A stretch of 64,000 bases of DNA from Dyadobacter psychrotolerans (GTDB lineage Bacteria; Bacteroidota; Bacteroidia; Cytophagales; Spirosomataceae): contig NZ_SMFL01000019.1 in the NCBI RefSeq assembly GCF_004349265.1, positions 37,323 to 101,322 of the forward strand, given 5' to 3'. Shown here piece by piece: positions 18,931 to 29,100 of the stretch (positions within the stretch are counted from its first letter, which is position 1; each line of letters begins with the position of its first letter). The translations under genes were made by a program, and so were the position numbers. The notes below the pieces were generated by a model that was not told the DNA's origin, made no database searches, and saw nothing but the letters and a program-made list of their open reading frames with translations.

Positions 18931-19719
18931 TTATTGATTCAGTTTCCAGCGGTTTGGAAGAAGGTCTGAGAATTTACCATCATAATCAGGGTCATTCACT
19001 TTACGAAGAATATCCAGCAGCCAGTCGTACGGATTTACTCCATGCTTTTTACATGTGGCGAAAAGAGAATAGATCATGGCAGCATTTTGAGCAGTGTCAT
19101 GCGTGCCTGCGAAGAGGTAATTACGCCGACCCAATGCGATTGGTCTGATAGCATTCTCGATCAGATTATTATCGATTTGTAAATCTCCATGGAGCGCATA
19201 TAGTCTCATGCTTTCCATTAATGGAAGAGCATATCCAATCGCCTTTCCAATAGGACTCTGTGGTAGTACTTTGGGATACTCCTGCTGCATCCATTCGTGT
19301 AGTTGGGTGAGTATCGGCAGGGCTTTCGTCATCCTTTTTTCGACAATCTGACCTTCACTGAGTGGTGGCATATGCTCACGGATTTCCTTTTCAATCCCGT
19401 AAAGCTGACCGATAGTTCCTACTGCCCAAGCAGCTCTCTGGTTGTCATTTTTAACCGCTTCATCAAACTTCCTGCGGATATGGGACATACAAAAGTAATG
19501 GTAGATGGATTGATTCTTCTCAAAAAGGCTCTGATATACATTGTATCCATCAGTCTGGATAACGCCTGAGAAGTCTTTTAATATTCTTTCCGGTCCTGTT
19601 TTATCTCGCCCTGGACAATAATCGAAGAAAACCAGTCCATCTGCAGGGGCATGATAAGCCCACAAGTAGCCCTTGTGAGAGCTTCCTTTCTTTCCGCTGT
19701 TTTCCAGGACCTGTATGCT
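18931..19719 (-). pseudogene. tnpC: IS66 transposase TnpC, 3' exon
   Basis: After removal of the intron the frame resumes with SIQVLENSGKKGSSHKGYLW and runs through the IS66 catalytic core: the acidic residue in VIQTDGYNVY, CMSHIRRKFDEAV, and the DNNLIENAIRPIALGRRNYLFAGT motif with the final catalytic glutamate, then the C-terminal IS66 tail. Joined to the 5' exon at ACC/AGC it restores IDETSIQVLE, the expected IS66 sequence. Translation of this part depends on intron splicing and on bypass of the upstream frameshift. Confidence 0.9.
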
Positions 19720-21562
19720 GTCGAGTAGGTAAGGGGAATTTCACCCCAAACCTCTCACAGCACCGTGCGTGACAGTCTCCCGTCACACGGCGCTTCCAGA
19801 TCAGCGAAACGGGTCAATAAGGCCGCACATAAGGCCAGTGCTCAAAAAGGCGTGGGTTGGTTTTGTAAACATTAACAAGCCACCGATGTGCCCTGCCCTT
19901 CCCCATGCGTCTGGTATTCATGATCCATCTTACCATCTTGGTGTTCAGCCAGTACCATACATCCCGGGTCGTCCAATGGGAGTAGTGGCAGTAATAGCGG
20001 TACCACCCCCGGATTTTAGGATTTAGAACCTTTGCAAGATCCTGTATTGTCCCTTTGTAACTACGACCAACTACTTTCCGCAGCTTTTGTCTGACATCAT
20101 TCTTTGAGGTTTTACTCATGCAAGGGAAATATGTCAACAACCAACCATTTTTGGTCGGTCTGCGTAGCGGCCTGAATGTGTAACTGAGAAAATCGAAGCT
20201 TACACTCGTATGGGACTCGGTATGGGTCATATTCTTGCAATATACCACATGGGTTTTCTCCTGGTTCAACTCCAGACGGCGTTCTTTCATCCTTTTAGCC
20301 ACAACATCTCTAATAAAGAGAGCTTGCTTTTCAGTGGTACAGTGAATAATCGCATCATCGCAATAGCGTTCAAAAGGCATATTGGGGTGATTGTTCTCCA
20401 TCCATTTGTCAAAGGCAAAGTGTAAAAATATGTTGCTCAGTAGCGGCGAGATAACACCTCCCTGAGGAGTTCCTCTTTCACGATTTACAACAACTCCACC
20501 TTTTGAAACACCGGCTTTTAGCCAGCGATCAATATACATGAGAATCCACTTCTCCTTTGTGTACCTCTTGACTGCAAGCATTAACAGATCGTGATCCAGA
20601 TTGTCGAAGAATCCTTTAATATCCAGATCTACCACCCAGCTGTAGTAACCACAGTTTGTAACCGCTTTGGCCAATGCCTGATGGGCACTCTTGCCGGAGC
20701 GATAACCGTAACTATCAGAATGAAAGCTGCTGTCTACCTTTGGTTCCAGATAACTCTTCACAACCTGTTGGGCGATACGATCCGAGACAGTAGGTATGCC
20801 CAGGTTTCGAACGCCACCAGATTTCTTGGGTATCTCCACTTGTTTTACCACGGGTGGATGATAACTACCAGAGCTCATCCGGTTCCAGATCCGGTAAAGA
20901 TGACTTGGTGCATTTTGATCAAAATCTGTCAGACTTTGCTCATCGATACCCGCACTACCTTTGTTAGACTTTACTTTCCTGTAAGCCTCCAGTACCATTT
21001 TCTTGGTAATAGGATGCTGCTTTGTTTCATAATAATCAATCATCCCTTTTTACAGTTGTTGTTTGTTATAAAACCAATCCGGTCAGGCCCTTCCCTCTGC
21101 CACCATTACAGTGACTTCCTCAGTACTACGACATGATCCGCCTCTGTACAGATCATCGGTTTTCCGCCTCCCGGGTGATCCGGTTGTACGTTTCCCTTAT
21201 CATTCCTGCACAAATTCCCTTGTTCCAACAAATCGCCTGTTACAGTGTCTTGCTGTCTATGTACCGCCTGCCGCTTAGTCAACACCAGGTTGCTGCCACT
21301 AAACTTTGTCCGGCCACGAGACTATTGTCCGGTTATGACAGAATATGTTGATATCGATACTTTACCATGACAGTTCACTTTCGTTCAACTCACTGTAACT
21401 CACCTGACAGATCATGTCTGCCTTTTCCTTGTCGCTCAGCACCTCCTATTTTCATAGCAAAGCACCACAAGGTGGTTTGCAGGATATGCCTGTCACCTCC
21501 TGCGATGGGCCTGCCATCATCAATCTGTCAGCATATGGCTAACTCGCCATTTCAAGGCACAC
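19720..21562 (-). mobile_element. Group II intron inserted in tnpC
   Basis: In the leftward direction the intron starts GTGTGCC at 21562 (consensus GTGYG) and ends CTCGAC at 19720 (consensus AY). The flanking exons join to ...GACGAGACC/AGCATACAG, restoring the IS66 frame. Near the 3' end a domain V hairpin lies at about 19758-19795 (AGCGCCGTGTGAC...GTCACGCACGGTGCTG). It is followed by a domain VI hairpin at about 19722-19756, which pairs AGGT and GGGG with CCCC and ACCT. The intron encodes its own reverse transcriptase/maturase and has the same orientation as tnpC, as splicing requires. Confidence 0.9.
19814..21043 (-). CDS. ltrA: Group II intron reverse transcriptase/maturase
   Basis: The 409 residues include the RT blocks: KSNKGSAGIDEQSL (RT1), VRNLGIPTVSDRIAQQ (RT2), WVVDLDIKGFFDNLDHDLL (RT3), GTPQGGVISPLLSNIFLH (RT4) and the catalytic YCDD at residues 227-230 (RT5). 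They are followed by LNQEKTHVVYCK and FDFLSYTFRPL. The C-terminal maturase domain X contains KVLNPKIRGWYRYY, typical GIIM sequence. No HNH endonuclease domain follows, so new insertion would have to rely on replication forks or single-stranded DNA, as for other En-minus introns. The active site and the frame are intact. It acts on the surrounding intron RNA. Confidence 0.94.
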   Translation of the reverse strand: MIDYYETKQHPITKKMVLEAYRKVKSNKGSAGIDEQSLTDFDQNAPSHLYRIWNRMSSGSYHPPVVKQVEIPKKSGGVRNLGIPTVSDRIAQQVVKSYLEPKVDSSFHSDSYGYRSGKSAHQALAKAVTNCGYYSWVVDLDIKGFFDNLDHDLLMLAVKRYTKEKWILMYIDRWLKAGVSKGGVVVNRERGTPQGGVISPLLSNIFLHFAFDKWMENNHPNMPFERYCDDAIIHCTTEKQALFIRDVVAKRMKERRLELNQEKTHVVYCKNMTHTESHTSVSFDFLSYTFRPLRRPTKNGWLLTYFPCMSKTSKNDVRQKLRKVVGRSYKGTIQDLAKVLNPKIRGWYRYYCHYSHWTTRDVWYWLNTKMVRWIMNTRRMGKGRAHRWLVNVYKTNPRLFEHWPYVRPY

Positions 21563-22346
21563 GGTCTCGTCAATCTGCAAGTACAGATTGGCCAATACTT
21601 CACGCTTCAAAGCATTGTAGATCGGTTCCAGGGATTTACATGCTGCATTGGTGCGGGCCGCCGCCGCGGTTATCCGTTAGTGTCGAAGGCGGGATTTTCA
21701 TCGCGCGGCGAACCGTTCCTATCCGCTCGAAGATCTGCTTTTGCCGGTACAGTGGGAGATGATCCACGAATTTACCGGTAAGAAGATGTGCAAGGACGGA
21801 TTCATCAAAGAGACCTCGTTTGATTGTCCGGGAGGGTATTGGTGCAATAAGTACACCCTTTGCATCTGAGTTAACAGAATCTCTCAATGCCCACTTGCGG
21901 CGAACGATTCTGCGCACCTTGAAGCAGGCAGGGACCATTACCAGTATTTCAGTGACTTCCTGACCAATCACTTTATATTCAGTCAGATCACCTTCAGGAT
22001 CAATTATGACTTCTTCCCTTTCCAGCTCGTCTGGCAATACCATTCTTGTGCGAGCTGCTTTCTGACGCTTTTCACCTTGTTTGTCCTGCTCCTGGTTAAG
22101 ACTCTTAGCTTCCCTAAATGCAAGTTCTTCCGAGTTTTGTATATCCTCAGATGTGGCACCCAAAGGGAAAATATCAAGTTGCCCTTCCAGATGTTTTTTA
22201 ACTCTGTTATCAGATCTTATTCCGAAAAGTTTTCTGCGTAATTCATTAGCATCCAACAGCGCCAGCCTAAGTTTTTGCTCGGTCTGCTCCAGCTTCTGCT
22301 GGGCCTGTTCGTATAACAATTTATAGTCTGGTTCTGCTGCAGTCAT
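21563..22346 (-). pseudogene. tnpC: IS66 transposase TnpC, 5' exon with a frameshift
   Basis: The frame starts at the ATG at 22346 (MTAAEPDYKLLYEQAQQKLEQ, a coiled coil), then the IS66 zinc-finger-region equivalent (RTRMVLPDELEREEVIIDPEGD) and HLPLYRQKQIFERIG...IPPSTLTD. At about 21668-21674 the frame slips: the open frame ends in GGGPHQCSM, whereas a second frame continues with AAAARTNAACKSLEPIYNALKREVLANLYLQIDET, which is the genuine IS66 sequence, up to the intron boundary. The slip is independent of the intron. A sequencing error in the GC-rich run (CCGCGGCGGCGG) cannot be excluded. Confidence 0.85.
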
Positions 22347-22417
22347 ACTATAAAAATACAAAAAAAAGTGGCTTATCAACGTGTGAAGGCCACTTTCTAA
22401 AAAATATTATGCGCCTT

Positions 22418-22765
22418 TTAATAGGTGGACAGTTGTTTATAACGCTTGCGCAGCTGAACAGATTTCAACTTAACACCTTGTAAAATTAGCGTCAGTTCCC
22501 TCGTAGAGATCAGTAATTTTTTATCTGACGGGCGCTCAAAGGTACCTGCCTCTAATCGTTTTGCATAGAGTGCGTAGCCGTCGCCATCCCATTGTAGCAG
22601 ACGCACCTGATTAGCTCGTTTTCCAATAAACACAAAGACATCACCTGATAGCGGGTTCAGCTTTAAACCGTTTTGTACCAGGCCTGCGAGCGAATAGACT
22701 CCGCAGCGCATATCCACAGGCTGGCTGAACAAGAAGTAACGTGTAGAAGAAGATAAAGACAGCAT
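22418..22765 (-). CDS. tnpB: IS66 accessory protein TnpB
   Basis: The 115 residues match the IS66 Orf2 family: YFLFSQPVDMRCGVYSLAGLV, DVFVFIGKRANQVRLLQWDGDGYALYAKRLEAGTFERP. The family is needed for IS66 transposition although its biochemistry is unclear. Intact frame; start four bases after the tnpA stop, so coupled to tnpA. Confidence 0.93.
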   Translation of the reverse strand: MLSLSSSTRYFLFSQPVDMRCGVYSLAGLVQNGLKLNPLSGDVFVFIGKRANQVRLLQWDGDGYALYAKRLEAGTFERPSDKKLLISTRELTLILQGVKLKSVQLRKRYKQLSTY

Positions 22766-22768
22766 CGG

Positions 22769-23095
22769 TTAAGCCAGCAGTGCTTTTACCCATGCGGGCT
22801 CCGGCAACTCATAGAAAACAAGAGCACTTTTGTCGGTCACTCGAAGTTCCGCGACTGGTTGAGAAGACTTTACTTCGATCTTATTAACCTTCATTTCGAT
22901 GAACTCAGCCTCCGGAAGAGTATTGGTTTTAAACCTTTTGGCCCAATACCAGAATGTTGAATACTTAACGGATTCCTGCTCGCAGAATACACGAGCACCT
23001 TTTCCGCTACTTTTCCATCGAAGATAGAGCTGGTGATACCGTTGCTGGGATTTGTGTTGTTCTTTTTTCATACCCCAAAGCTCATTATTACTCAT
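22769..23095 (-). CDS. tnpA: IS66 accessory protein TnpA
   Basis: Small basic protein (108 residues) with the IS66 Orf1 pattern: RYHQLYLRWKSSGKGARVFCEQESVKYSTFWYWAKRFK, a helix-turn-helix. It is the first gene of the element, 34 bases inside the right terminal repeat. The same W-x-W-A/V-K pattern recurs in the two decayed tnpA scars near 25.6 and 59.1 kb. Confidence 0.85.
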   Translation of the reverse strand: MSNNELWGMKKEQHKSQQRYHQLYLRWKSSGKGARVFCEQESVKYSTFWYWAKRFKTNTLPEAEFIEMKVNKIEVKSSQPVAELRVTDKSALVFYELPEPAWVKALLA

Positions 23096-23129
23096 CAGCC
23101 TTGAAAGATGGATACAGGCGATTGCTTAC

Positions 23130-23137
23130 ATTTATAC
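23130..23137. repeat. Target site duplication, right copy
   Basis: ATTTATAC directly right of the IS66 end, identical to 18874-18881. Confidence 0.9.
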
Positions 23138-23182
23138 AGTATAAAACAAACTTTGTAAAGGATAAAGTTTATAATTATCTCA

Positions 23183-23207
23183 ATTTATAAACTAATAGTT
23201 TATAAAT
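23183..23207. promoter_or_regulatory. Operator-like palindrome (distal copy), separated from AbiEi by the IS66
   Basis: Perfect 11-base arms ATTTATAAACT (23183-23193) and AGTTTATAAAT (23197-23207) around AAT. Shares 18 of 19 core bases with the palindrome at 18859-18875. Probably the second repeat of the original AbiEi promoter. Confidence 0.65.
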
Positions 23208-23470
23208 ATGATGAATAGTAAACCTTGTTTTGCAACTTAATTCACAGAATAGCAATACTGTTTAGATATGATCCATAGTAAAGCAATCTGAATCACCTTA
23301 CTTACTGACCTCAAAGTCCTCGGAACAAGAAAAAAATGATAAGAGAATTACTAATTTTTTGGACAAACCCAAAGATGGTAACCCAAGAAGCTTGCTATAT
23401 TTTAATATAAACTCAACTAAAATCCTTTCTAGGCCGGCATAAGCTAATAAGACTGCCACAAGACCCGTAT

Positions 23471-23511
23471 AAAAGGACAAAAGGAGGCTCCATATTTAAT
23501 TGACAGCCTCC
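23471..23511 (-). terminator. Rho-independent terminator of the lipoprotein gene
   Basis: On the minus strand GGAGGCT (23511-23505) pairs with AGCCTCC (23489-23483) and is followed by TTTTGTCCTTTT. It begins about six bases after the lipoprotein stop codon. Confidence 0.8.
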
Positions 23512-23516
23512 CAATC

Positions 23517-24146
23517 TTAAAACCTGCTTATGCTCCAAGCTTTAAGCACTGAATCTGCCTGAGATAGACTTATGGGCTTGCTTTTAAGGTGTCTGTGTTC
23601 AATAAAACCTTGGTTAGACGTAGCGGATTCTGTAATAGGAGCAAACAGAAAGGCCTGCCGGCGTCCCTGGACGAAAACATTATTATCTTTTTCATTGATA
23701 AGCCTTCGGTGGAAAGTAGATATAGTATCATTTACATAGTCGTAATCGATCTCCAATCGTTCCCAACCATAATAATCCGGATCATTCTCGCTGAATCTTC
23801 TACCAGAATAATAAAGATCAGTCTCCCGAATTGGCTTTATGTTTGACTTTAAAAAATAAACTTCCTTCTTTGCATGACGAGAAGAAGAATCTTCCCGTGG
23901 ATCCGCAGTGGTTTTTTTCGTAAAATCACACTCGCCTACGTCGCCACTAAATACTACACGTGATGGCAACCAATCGTTATCCGGCAATATTGGGATTTTC
24001 AGCTTAACACGCTGCTTATTATAATCACTACCGAATAGCGCAAAAATTTCTTCTTTGCGGCTCTCCTCTCGCACGAATTCGCACCCCAGCAGATTTATCA
24101 AAAATCCATAAAGCAAAAGCCACTTGCATATTTTTGGTGATACCAT
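23517..24146 (-). CDS. Hypothetical lipoprotein
   Basis: The 209-residue protein starts with a hydrophobic segment ending in a lipobox (WLLLYGFLINLLGC, Cys about residue 22). The mature part is polar, rich in charged and aromatic residues (DLYYSGRRFSENDPDYYGWERLEIDYDY), with no family I recognise. It stands alone: a terminator follows directly and the flanks carry no partner gene. Probably an envelope protein of unknown function. The frame is intact and not obviously of foreign composition. Confidence 0.65.
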   Translation of the reverse strand: MVSPKICKWLLLYGFLINLLGCEFVREESRKEEIFALFGSDYNKQRVKLKIPILPDNDWLPSRVVFSGDVGECDFTKKTTADPREDSSSRHAKKEVYFLKSNIKPIRETDLYYSGRRFSENDPDYYGWERLEIDYDYVNDTISTFHRRLINEKDNNVFVQGRRQAFLFAPITESATSNQGFIEHRHLKSKPISLSQADSVLKAWSISRF

Positions 24147-24350
24147 CTATATGATCAGATTTAAAGTTAAAAATCTACAGTCTCTGTCCATACCCAGCCC
24201 TCGTTTAGTCATCTCGATTGTTTAATTCAATCGGAATGCTAACTTCGTACGCACTTTTCACAGCATTGGTCATTGTATGCTTTTAAAAGATGTCGAATTA
24301 AACCCGTGAAGCAAGAAAGTTATTTCCATCTATTTACGTAATTGCTTGTC

Positions 24351-24734
24351 ATGAAATCATTTATCCTTTTAGCTATTCTTTTCTGCCTGTCCACACTGTG
24401 TTTTGGCCAAATTCTCGTTGGAGACGTAGATATTAACCAGGTAGACAGTATTAAAATTGCTGAAGTGTATGTGAATCGACGCGCTGTGAAAAATGTCGTT
24501 CACGTCTATGTTGATTTCGGTCAGAGAGATAATTTGAATGCAAAAAGTGTTGGAAATCGAATTGATGATCTTCTGATATTAGACCCTGAAACCAAAAGGA
24601 AAATGGTTTTCAAATCCACTGGTTCGGTGCTGAACTTTTTTGAGCGAAAAGGCTGGGAGTACATAAATGGTTTTGCTGAAAACACACCAGATGGTTCAGG
24701 CTATTATTATTTCAGAAAAAGACTATCAAAATAA
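24351..24734 (+). CDS. Hypothetical small secreted protein
   Basis: From the ATG at 24351 the 127 residues begin with a signal peptide (MKSFILLAILFCLSTLCFGQ, probable cleavage after the glycine). The mature part is a short beta-rich domain (ILVGDVDINQVDSIKIAEVYV...VHVYVDFGQRD) ending with GSGYYYFRKR. An in-frame TTG nine bases upstream is an unlikely start. No family recognised. The divergent lipoprotein gene starts about 200 bases away. Confidence 0.6.
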   Translation: MKSFILLAILFCLSTLCFGQILVGDVDINQVDSIKIAEVYVNRRAVKNVVHVYVDFGQRDNLNAKSVGNRIDDLLILDPETKRKMVFKSTGSVLNFFERKGWEYINGFAENTPDGSGYYYFRKRLSK

Positions 24735-25024
24735 TGCTAGAAAAAAGCTTATTTCCCCTATTCCCAACAAACCTGCTATCCCAAAACGATCGGAATGGCT
24801 GCTGGCAACATGTGGGGAAGTTGGAGTAACGGAGAAATCCGTTTTCTTAATATCCCCTCCGGATACTACATTAGCATCAAATTCTAGGTCACGGCTCCGA
24901 TGCAATGTATATTGATAACCCTAAAAATACAAACCAGCGGTAGAAAGTAATCACACCTTTTCTAACGCTAGTTCGCGGAAAATATTAATATGATTGCTTG
25001 TGTATTGATTAAAGAATGTCAATA

Positions 25025-25590
25025 TCACTCAAGCACAACTCTGAACTTCTCAGAATATTTTTTCTGCCCGCCAGTCTCAAAACTTCTTTTATCAATTACT
25101 TTTTGGTCGAAAACCGATTTGGTCATGCTCAGGGTAGCTTTGGCTTCTTTGCCAGTGCCCGCATTGGCGCGGTCGTTGATCATTTTCAGGCGGTCCACGG
25201 CAGGCTGGGTCGGAGCGCCAGCTTGCATATTTGCTACTTCTGCATAAATGAGCAATATGTCTGCAAAACGCAGAAGTTTCATATCTGTTCCCGCATCAGC
25301 GCAACTAACTTGCTGATCATAAAGATTTTGAATATTGTACTTGCCAATTTAAGGCACGCCACGGCAGATTTGGACCAATTGATTACCGGCGCATTTGGAT
25401 CATAAATGTCTGAAGTAAAATCGAGCAACAGATAATTGTGCTTACGAGGCTGCTCAGGATAAACATTCGAAGCCCAATAAATTTTTACCGGTCCGCCGCT
25501 ATGCATATTCTACATGCCCTTTCTCGCATAACCCAGAAAATTTGTATCCGTCCGATAATCACCATATTTGAACGGATCCGGATATTAGGT
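25025..25590 (-). pseudogene. SusD-like lipoprotein, decayed C-terminal fragment
   Basis: Leftward frames read YPDPFKYGDYRTDTNFLGYARKGM, then, after a TAG, HSGGPVKIYWASNVYPEQPRKHNYLLLDFTSDIYDPNAPVINW, and after a frame change LLRFADILLIYAEVANMQAGAPTQPAVDRLKMINDRANAG. The last segment is the signature SusD helix (RFADxLLxYAEA). At least one nonsense codon and one frameshift are present and the N-terminal two thirds is missing. The 5' side is cut at about 25590 by an IS66 tnpA remnant. No susC is nearby. Confidence 0.85.
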
Positions 25591-25700
25591 ACTCTTGCCT
25601 CATGAAAAATGAGACAGAAAAAATGCGTGGCTTGTATTATCAATGGCAGTCGCAGTGGATAAGCAAACAGGCGTTTTGTGTCAAGATATATACGCCTATG
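25530..25700. repeat. Diverged duplicate of the susD/tnpA junction (copy 1)
   Basis: Matches 58985-59145. The best conserved part is CACCATATTTGAACGGATC followed by GGATATTAGGTA and ATGAAAAATGAG, with further similarity on both sides, including the susD codons for YPDPFKYG on the minus strand. Confidence 0.7.
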
Positions 25701-25880
25701 TTTTCGACTAGTATTAAGTTAATTAATCTCAAAATCTGTTCAACAGTACCTCCCTCACAGCGTGCGTCAATCAAAGTAAATTTACCCAAAACTGTATTTA
25801 TAGATAGTCTGATAGGAAATTTGTCATTTAAACAATCATTGACCGTTATCAAACTGAATGGAACCAGTGTTTACAGCTGA
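25601..25880 (+). pseudogene. IS66 TnpA-like remnant (scar 1)
   Basis: Starts MKNETEKMRGLYYQWQSQWISKQAFC, a TnpA-type helix-turn-helix. The rest has drifted beyond recognition. The sequence before and through the start (25560-25612) matches the scar at 59015-59069. Confidence 0.55.
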
Positions 25881-26119
25881 TGTTTGCTTAATCAAGCATG
25901 TCTGGCCTGATACTCCCAGTATCTTTCAACTCCACTACGTGACAATCTGAAATCAAACTGTTATTTACCTATATTATTTTTGGCTGTATAAGAAATGCTG
26001 ACAAATAATGGATACTATAATTTGCAGTGAATAATAATTAGTAACATTACTAATATAATGTAATATTTACGAACTATCGTCCAACTTACATAGAATTCGT
26101 TTTATATTGACGGAGTTAC

Positions 26120-29100
26120 ATGCCTTTCATCGGTAATATGAAAAAAATACTCGTGATTTTGCTGATTGTCTTGACTGATTGTTTTTTATTTCCGTCTTCA
26201 ATATCAGGTCAAACACCAAGATTTAAGCGACTTACCACCAACGACGGCCTATCTCAAAGTCATGTGACTTGCATTTTAATGGACAGCCTCGGATTTATGT
26301 GGTTTGGCACAGAAGACGGACTCAACAAGTATGATGGCTACAAATTTACTTATTATAAACATGATGCCTTCGACAAGAGCAGCATCAGTGACAGCTATAT
26401 CCAGGATATCTTAGAGGATCGATCAGCAAATTTGTGGATAGCCACATCTGACGGATTGAACAGGCTAGACCGAGACAAGGATATATTTACGCACTTTTTT
26501 TCAGCTCAGACCAAACTTAACATCAATGACCTGTTTGAGGACAGTGCGGGTAAAATTTGGCTTGGAACTACCTCCGGTCTTTATTTATTTGATCCGGCTA
26601 CTAAAAAGCTAAGTCTTTATTGGCTGAATATTAAATTTAACAAATCAGCTAGGCATCAGTTTGTTTCCTGTATTTCTCAAAATCGAGATGGCAAGTTATG
26701 GGTCGGAACCGAGAACGGGCTTTTTCTTATAGATCCGAAAACCAAAAGGTACGCCTCGTATGTTCATCAACCCGGTAAGGAATCCACCCTTAGCTCAAAC
26801 TGGATAAAGGCTTTGTGCAAAGACCGACATGGAAACATGTGGATTGGTACCCATGGCGGAGGTATGTCACTTTTCTTGCCAAATGAAGATGCTTTCCGCA
26901 ATTTTACTTTCGACTCCAAAGCCGGCAATTCTATAGCCCATAACGATATTCTTTACATCACCGAAGCATATGACCGGAAATTATGGATAGGAACCGAAAA
27001 CGGGGGGCTTAGTATCTATGATGTTGTATCAGACAAATTTACGACCTACATCCATAATCCTGAGGATTATTACTCTTTAAGCAATAATTCAGTATATACG
27101 ATTTATAAAGATAAAGCAGAGAATATATGGGTAGGAACATTTGCGGGAGGATTGAATTATCTTCCCAAATTTGGAAAAAAATTCATTACATACAGACAAA
27201 TAGCCAACACCACTAATCAGCTCTCTAACAATGTTGTCCTTTCAATTTGCAATGGAGAAAATGAGGACCAGATTTGGATTGGCACCGATGGAGGAGGTTT
27301 AAATCTGTTTGACCGCAAACGGAAATCGTTTAAGGCTTATCGTCATAGCGATAATGATATCAACTCGATCAGTAATGACTACGTCATTTCAGTGATCCGT
27401 GTTTCAAAAGAAGTGCTTGGCCTGGGATTTCACAACGGCGGATTTGATCTGTTCAATACAAAAACCGGACAAGTCACACATCACCTTGCTGAATCCGGCA
27501 ACCCCAACAGTTTGTCCATATCAGATGTCAACAATTTATTTATGGACCGCCAAGAAAATATATGGCTTGGAACGTGGAAGGGCGGCTTGAATTTGTACAA
27601 TCCCAAAACCAAACTCTTCAAACAATTCAGGACCAGCCTAAGAGACCGCACCAGTATAAGCTCCGATATTGTTACGACGGTTTTTCAGGACAAGGCAGGT
27701 AATATTTGGGTCGGCACTTATGATGGCTTAAATCTCTTTGACCAAAAAACAGGGATCTTCAAACGATTTTACAATGACCCTGCCGACCCAAATAGTATTT
27801 CCAGTAATAAAATACAGTCGATCAGAGATGCTGAAAACGGAAATTTGTGGATCGGCACGCTGGGTGGGGGGCTGAATTATTTCGACCGTAAGACGCAAAT
27901 ATTCACCACCTATACCGAAAAGGAAGGATTGGCAAGTAATGTTGTCTATGCCATGCTGGGAGATGATAATAAAAATCTGTGGTTGAGCACAAACAAGGGT
28001 ATCTCTCAATTTAACACTGGTAATCGGACTTTTAGAAACTATGGCATTTCTGATGGTCTGCAAGGAAATGAGTTCAGAAGCAACTCGTGCATTAGGAGCG
28101 AAGACGGTGAAATGTTTTTTGGAGGTGTAAGAGGGTTTAACACATTTTACCCTGATAGTCTCAATGACAACACCTTTATCCCCCCGATCTACATTACTGA
28201 TTTTCTGATATTTAATAAAACGATACCAATTGGCCAGGGAGATACATTAATACCCCAACATATAAACCAAACACATTCCATTGCCCTTTCTTACAAGCAG
28301 ACGGTTATTACCTTCGAATTTGCTGCTTTGAATTATACCGTACCGGAAAAAAACCAGTACGCTTACATGCTGGAAGGTTTTGATAAGGAATGGATAAACA
28401 GTGGCATTACAAGAAAGGCCACATACACCAACCTGGATCCGGGTGACTATGTATTTCACGTAATCGGCTCCAACAACGACGGCATATGGAATAAGACCGG
28501 TACGCGGATCAATATTCACATCGAGCCGCCCTACTGGAAGACGACCTGGTTTCGGATGCTGCTATTACTATCTATGGCGGGTTTGATCTACATTTTATAT
28601 AGATACCGGGTTCGGGATATAAGAAGACAACAAAAATATCTTGTCCAGCAAGTCCGGCAGAGAACAAGCCAGGTAATGCAGCAAGAACAAGTTTTGCGTT
28701 CCCAGGCTGCGGATCTTAAGCTAATGAATGAAAAACTCGAGAAAAAACATGCTCTCGAGCTCGCAGCAAGGACCGAAGCCGAAAAAGCAAACATGGCCAA
28801 GAGCGTATTTTTAGCCACCATGAGTCATGAAATCCGAACACCAATGAATGGTGTGATTGGTATGGCTACGCTGCTGAAACAAACAGAGTTGACAGACGAG
28901 CAACGGGATTATACAGAAACCATTATCAGCAGCGGTGATGGTTTATTGACAGTGATTAATGATATTCTGGACTTTTCGAAAATTGAATCAGGTAACATGC
29001 AGTTGGAAAGCCTTAGCTTCGATCTGAGGAATTGTATTGAAGAAGTACTGGATATTTTCTCTGCCAAGGCTGCTGCAACCGGATTGGATTTAGTCTACCA

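Larger units (their letters stand above)
18882..23129 (-). mobile_element. IS66-family insertion sequence carrying a group II intron
   Basis: The ends are imperfect inverted repeats beginning GTAAGCA: GTAAGCAGTCGGCCATCCCC on the left (18882-18901) and GTAAGCAATCGCCTGTATCC on the right, reading inward from 23129; 14 of 20 bases agree. An exact 8-base duplication (ATTTATAC) flanks the element. Gene order reading leftward is tnpA, tnpB, tnpC, the standard IS66 set. tnpC is interrupted by a 1843-base group II intron and also carries a frameshift in its first exon, so this copy is probably unable to move by itself. Confidence 0.93.

Noticed and set aside
19814..21043. Retron or defence reverse transcriptase
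   Set aside because: The protein has RT0-7 and domain X in an intron with domain V and VI and perfect exon joining, so it is a group II intron RT.
23170..23215. Palindrome taken as part of the IS66 end
   Set aside because: It lies outside the 8-base target duplication and therefore belongs to the host target, not to the element.
23298..23480. Leftward 60-codon frame with hydrophobic residues
   Set aside because: Its only start is a TTG inside the T-tail of the lipoprotein gene terminator, and there is no ribosome site or family match.
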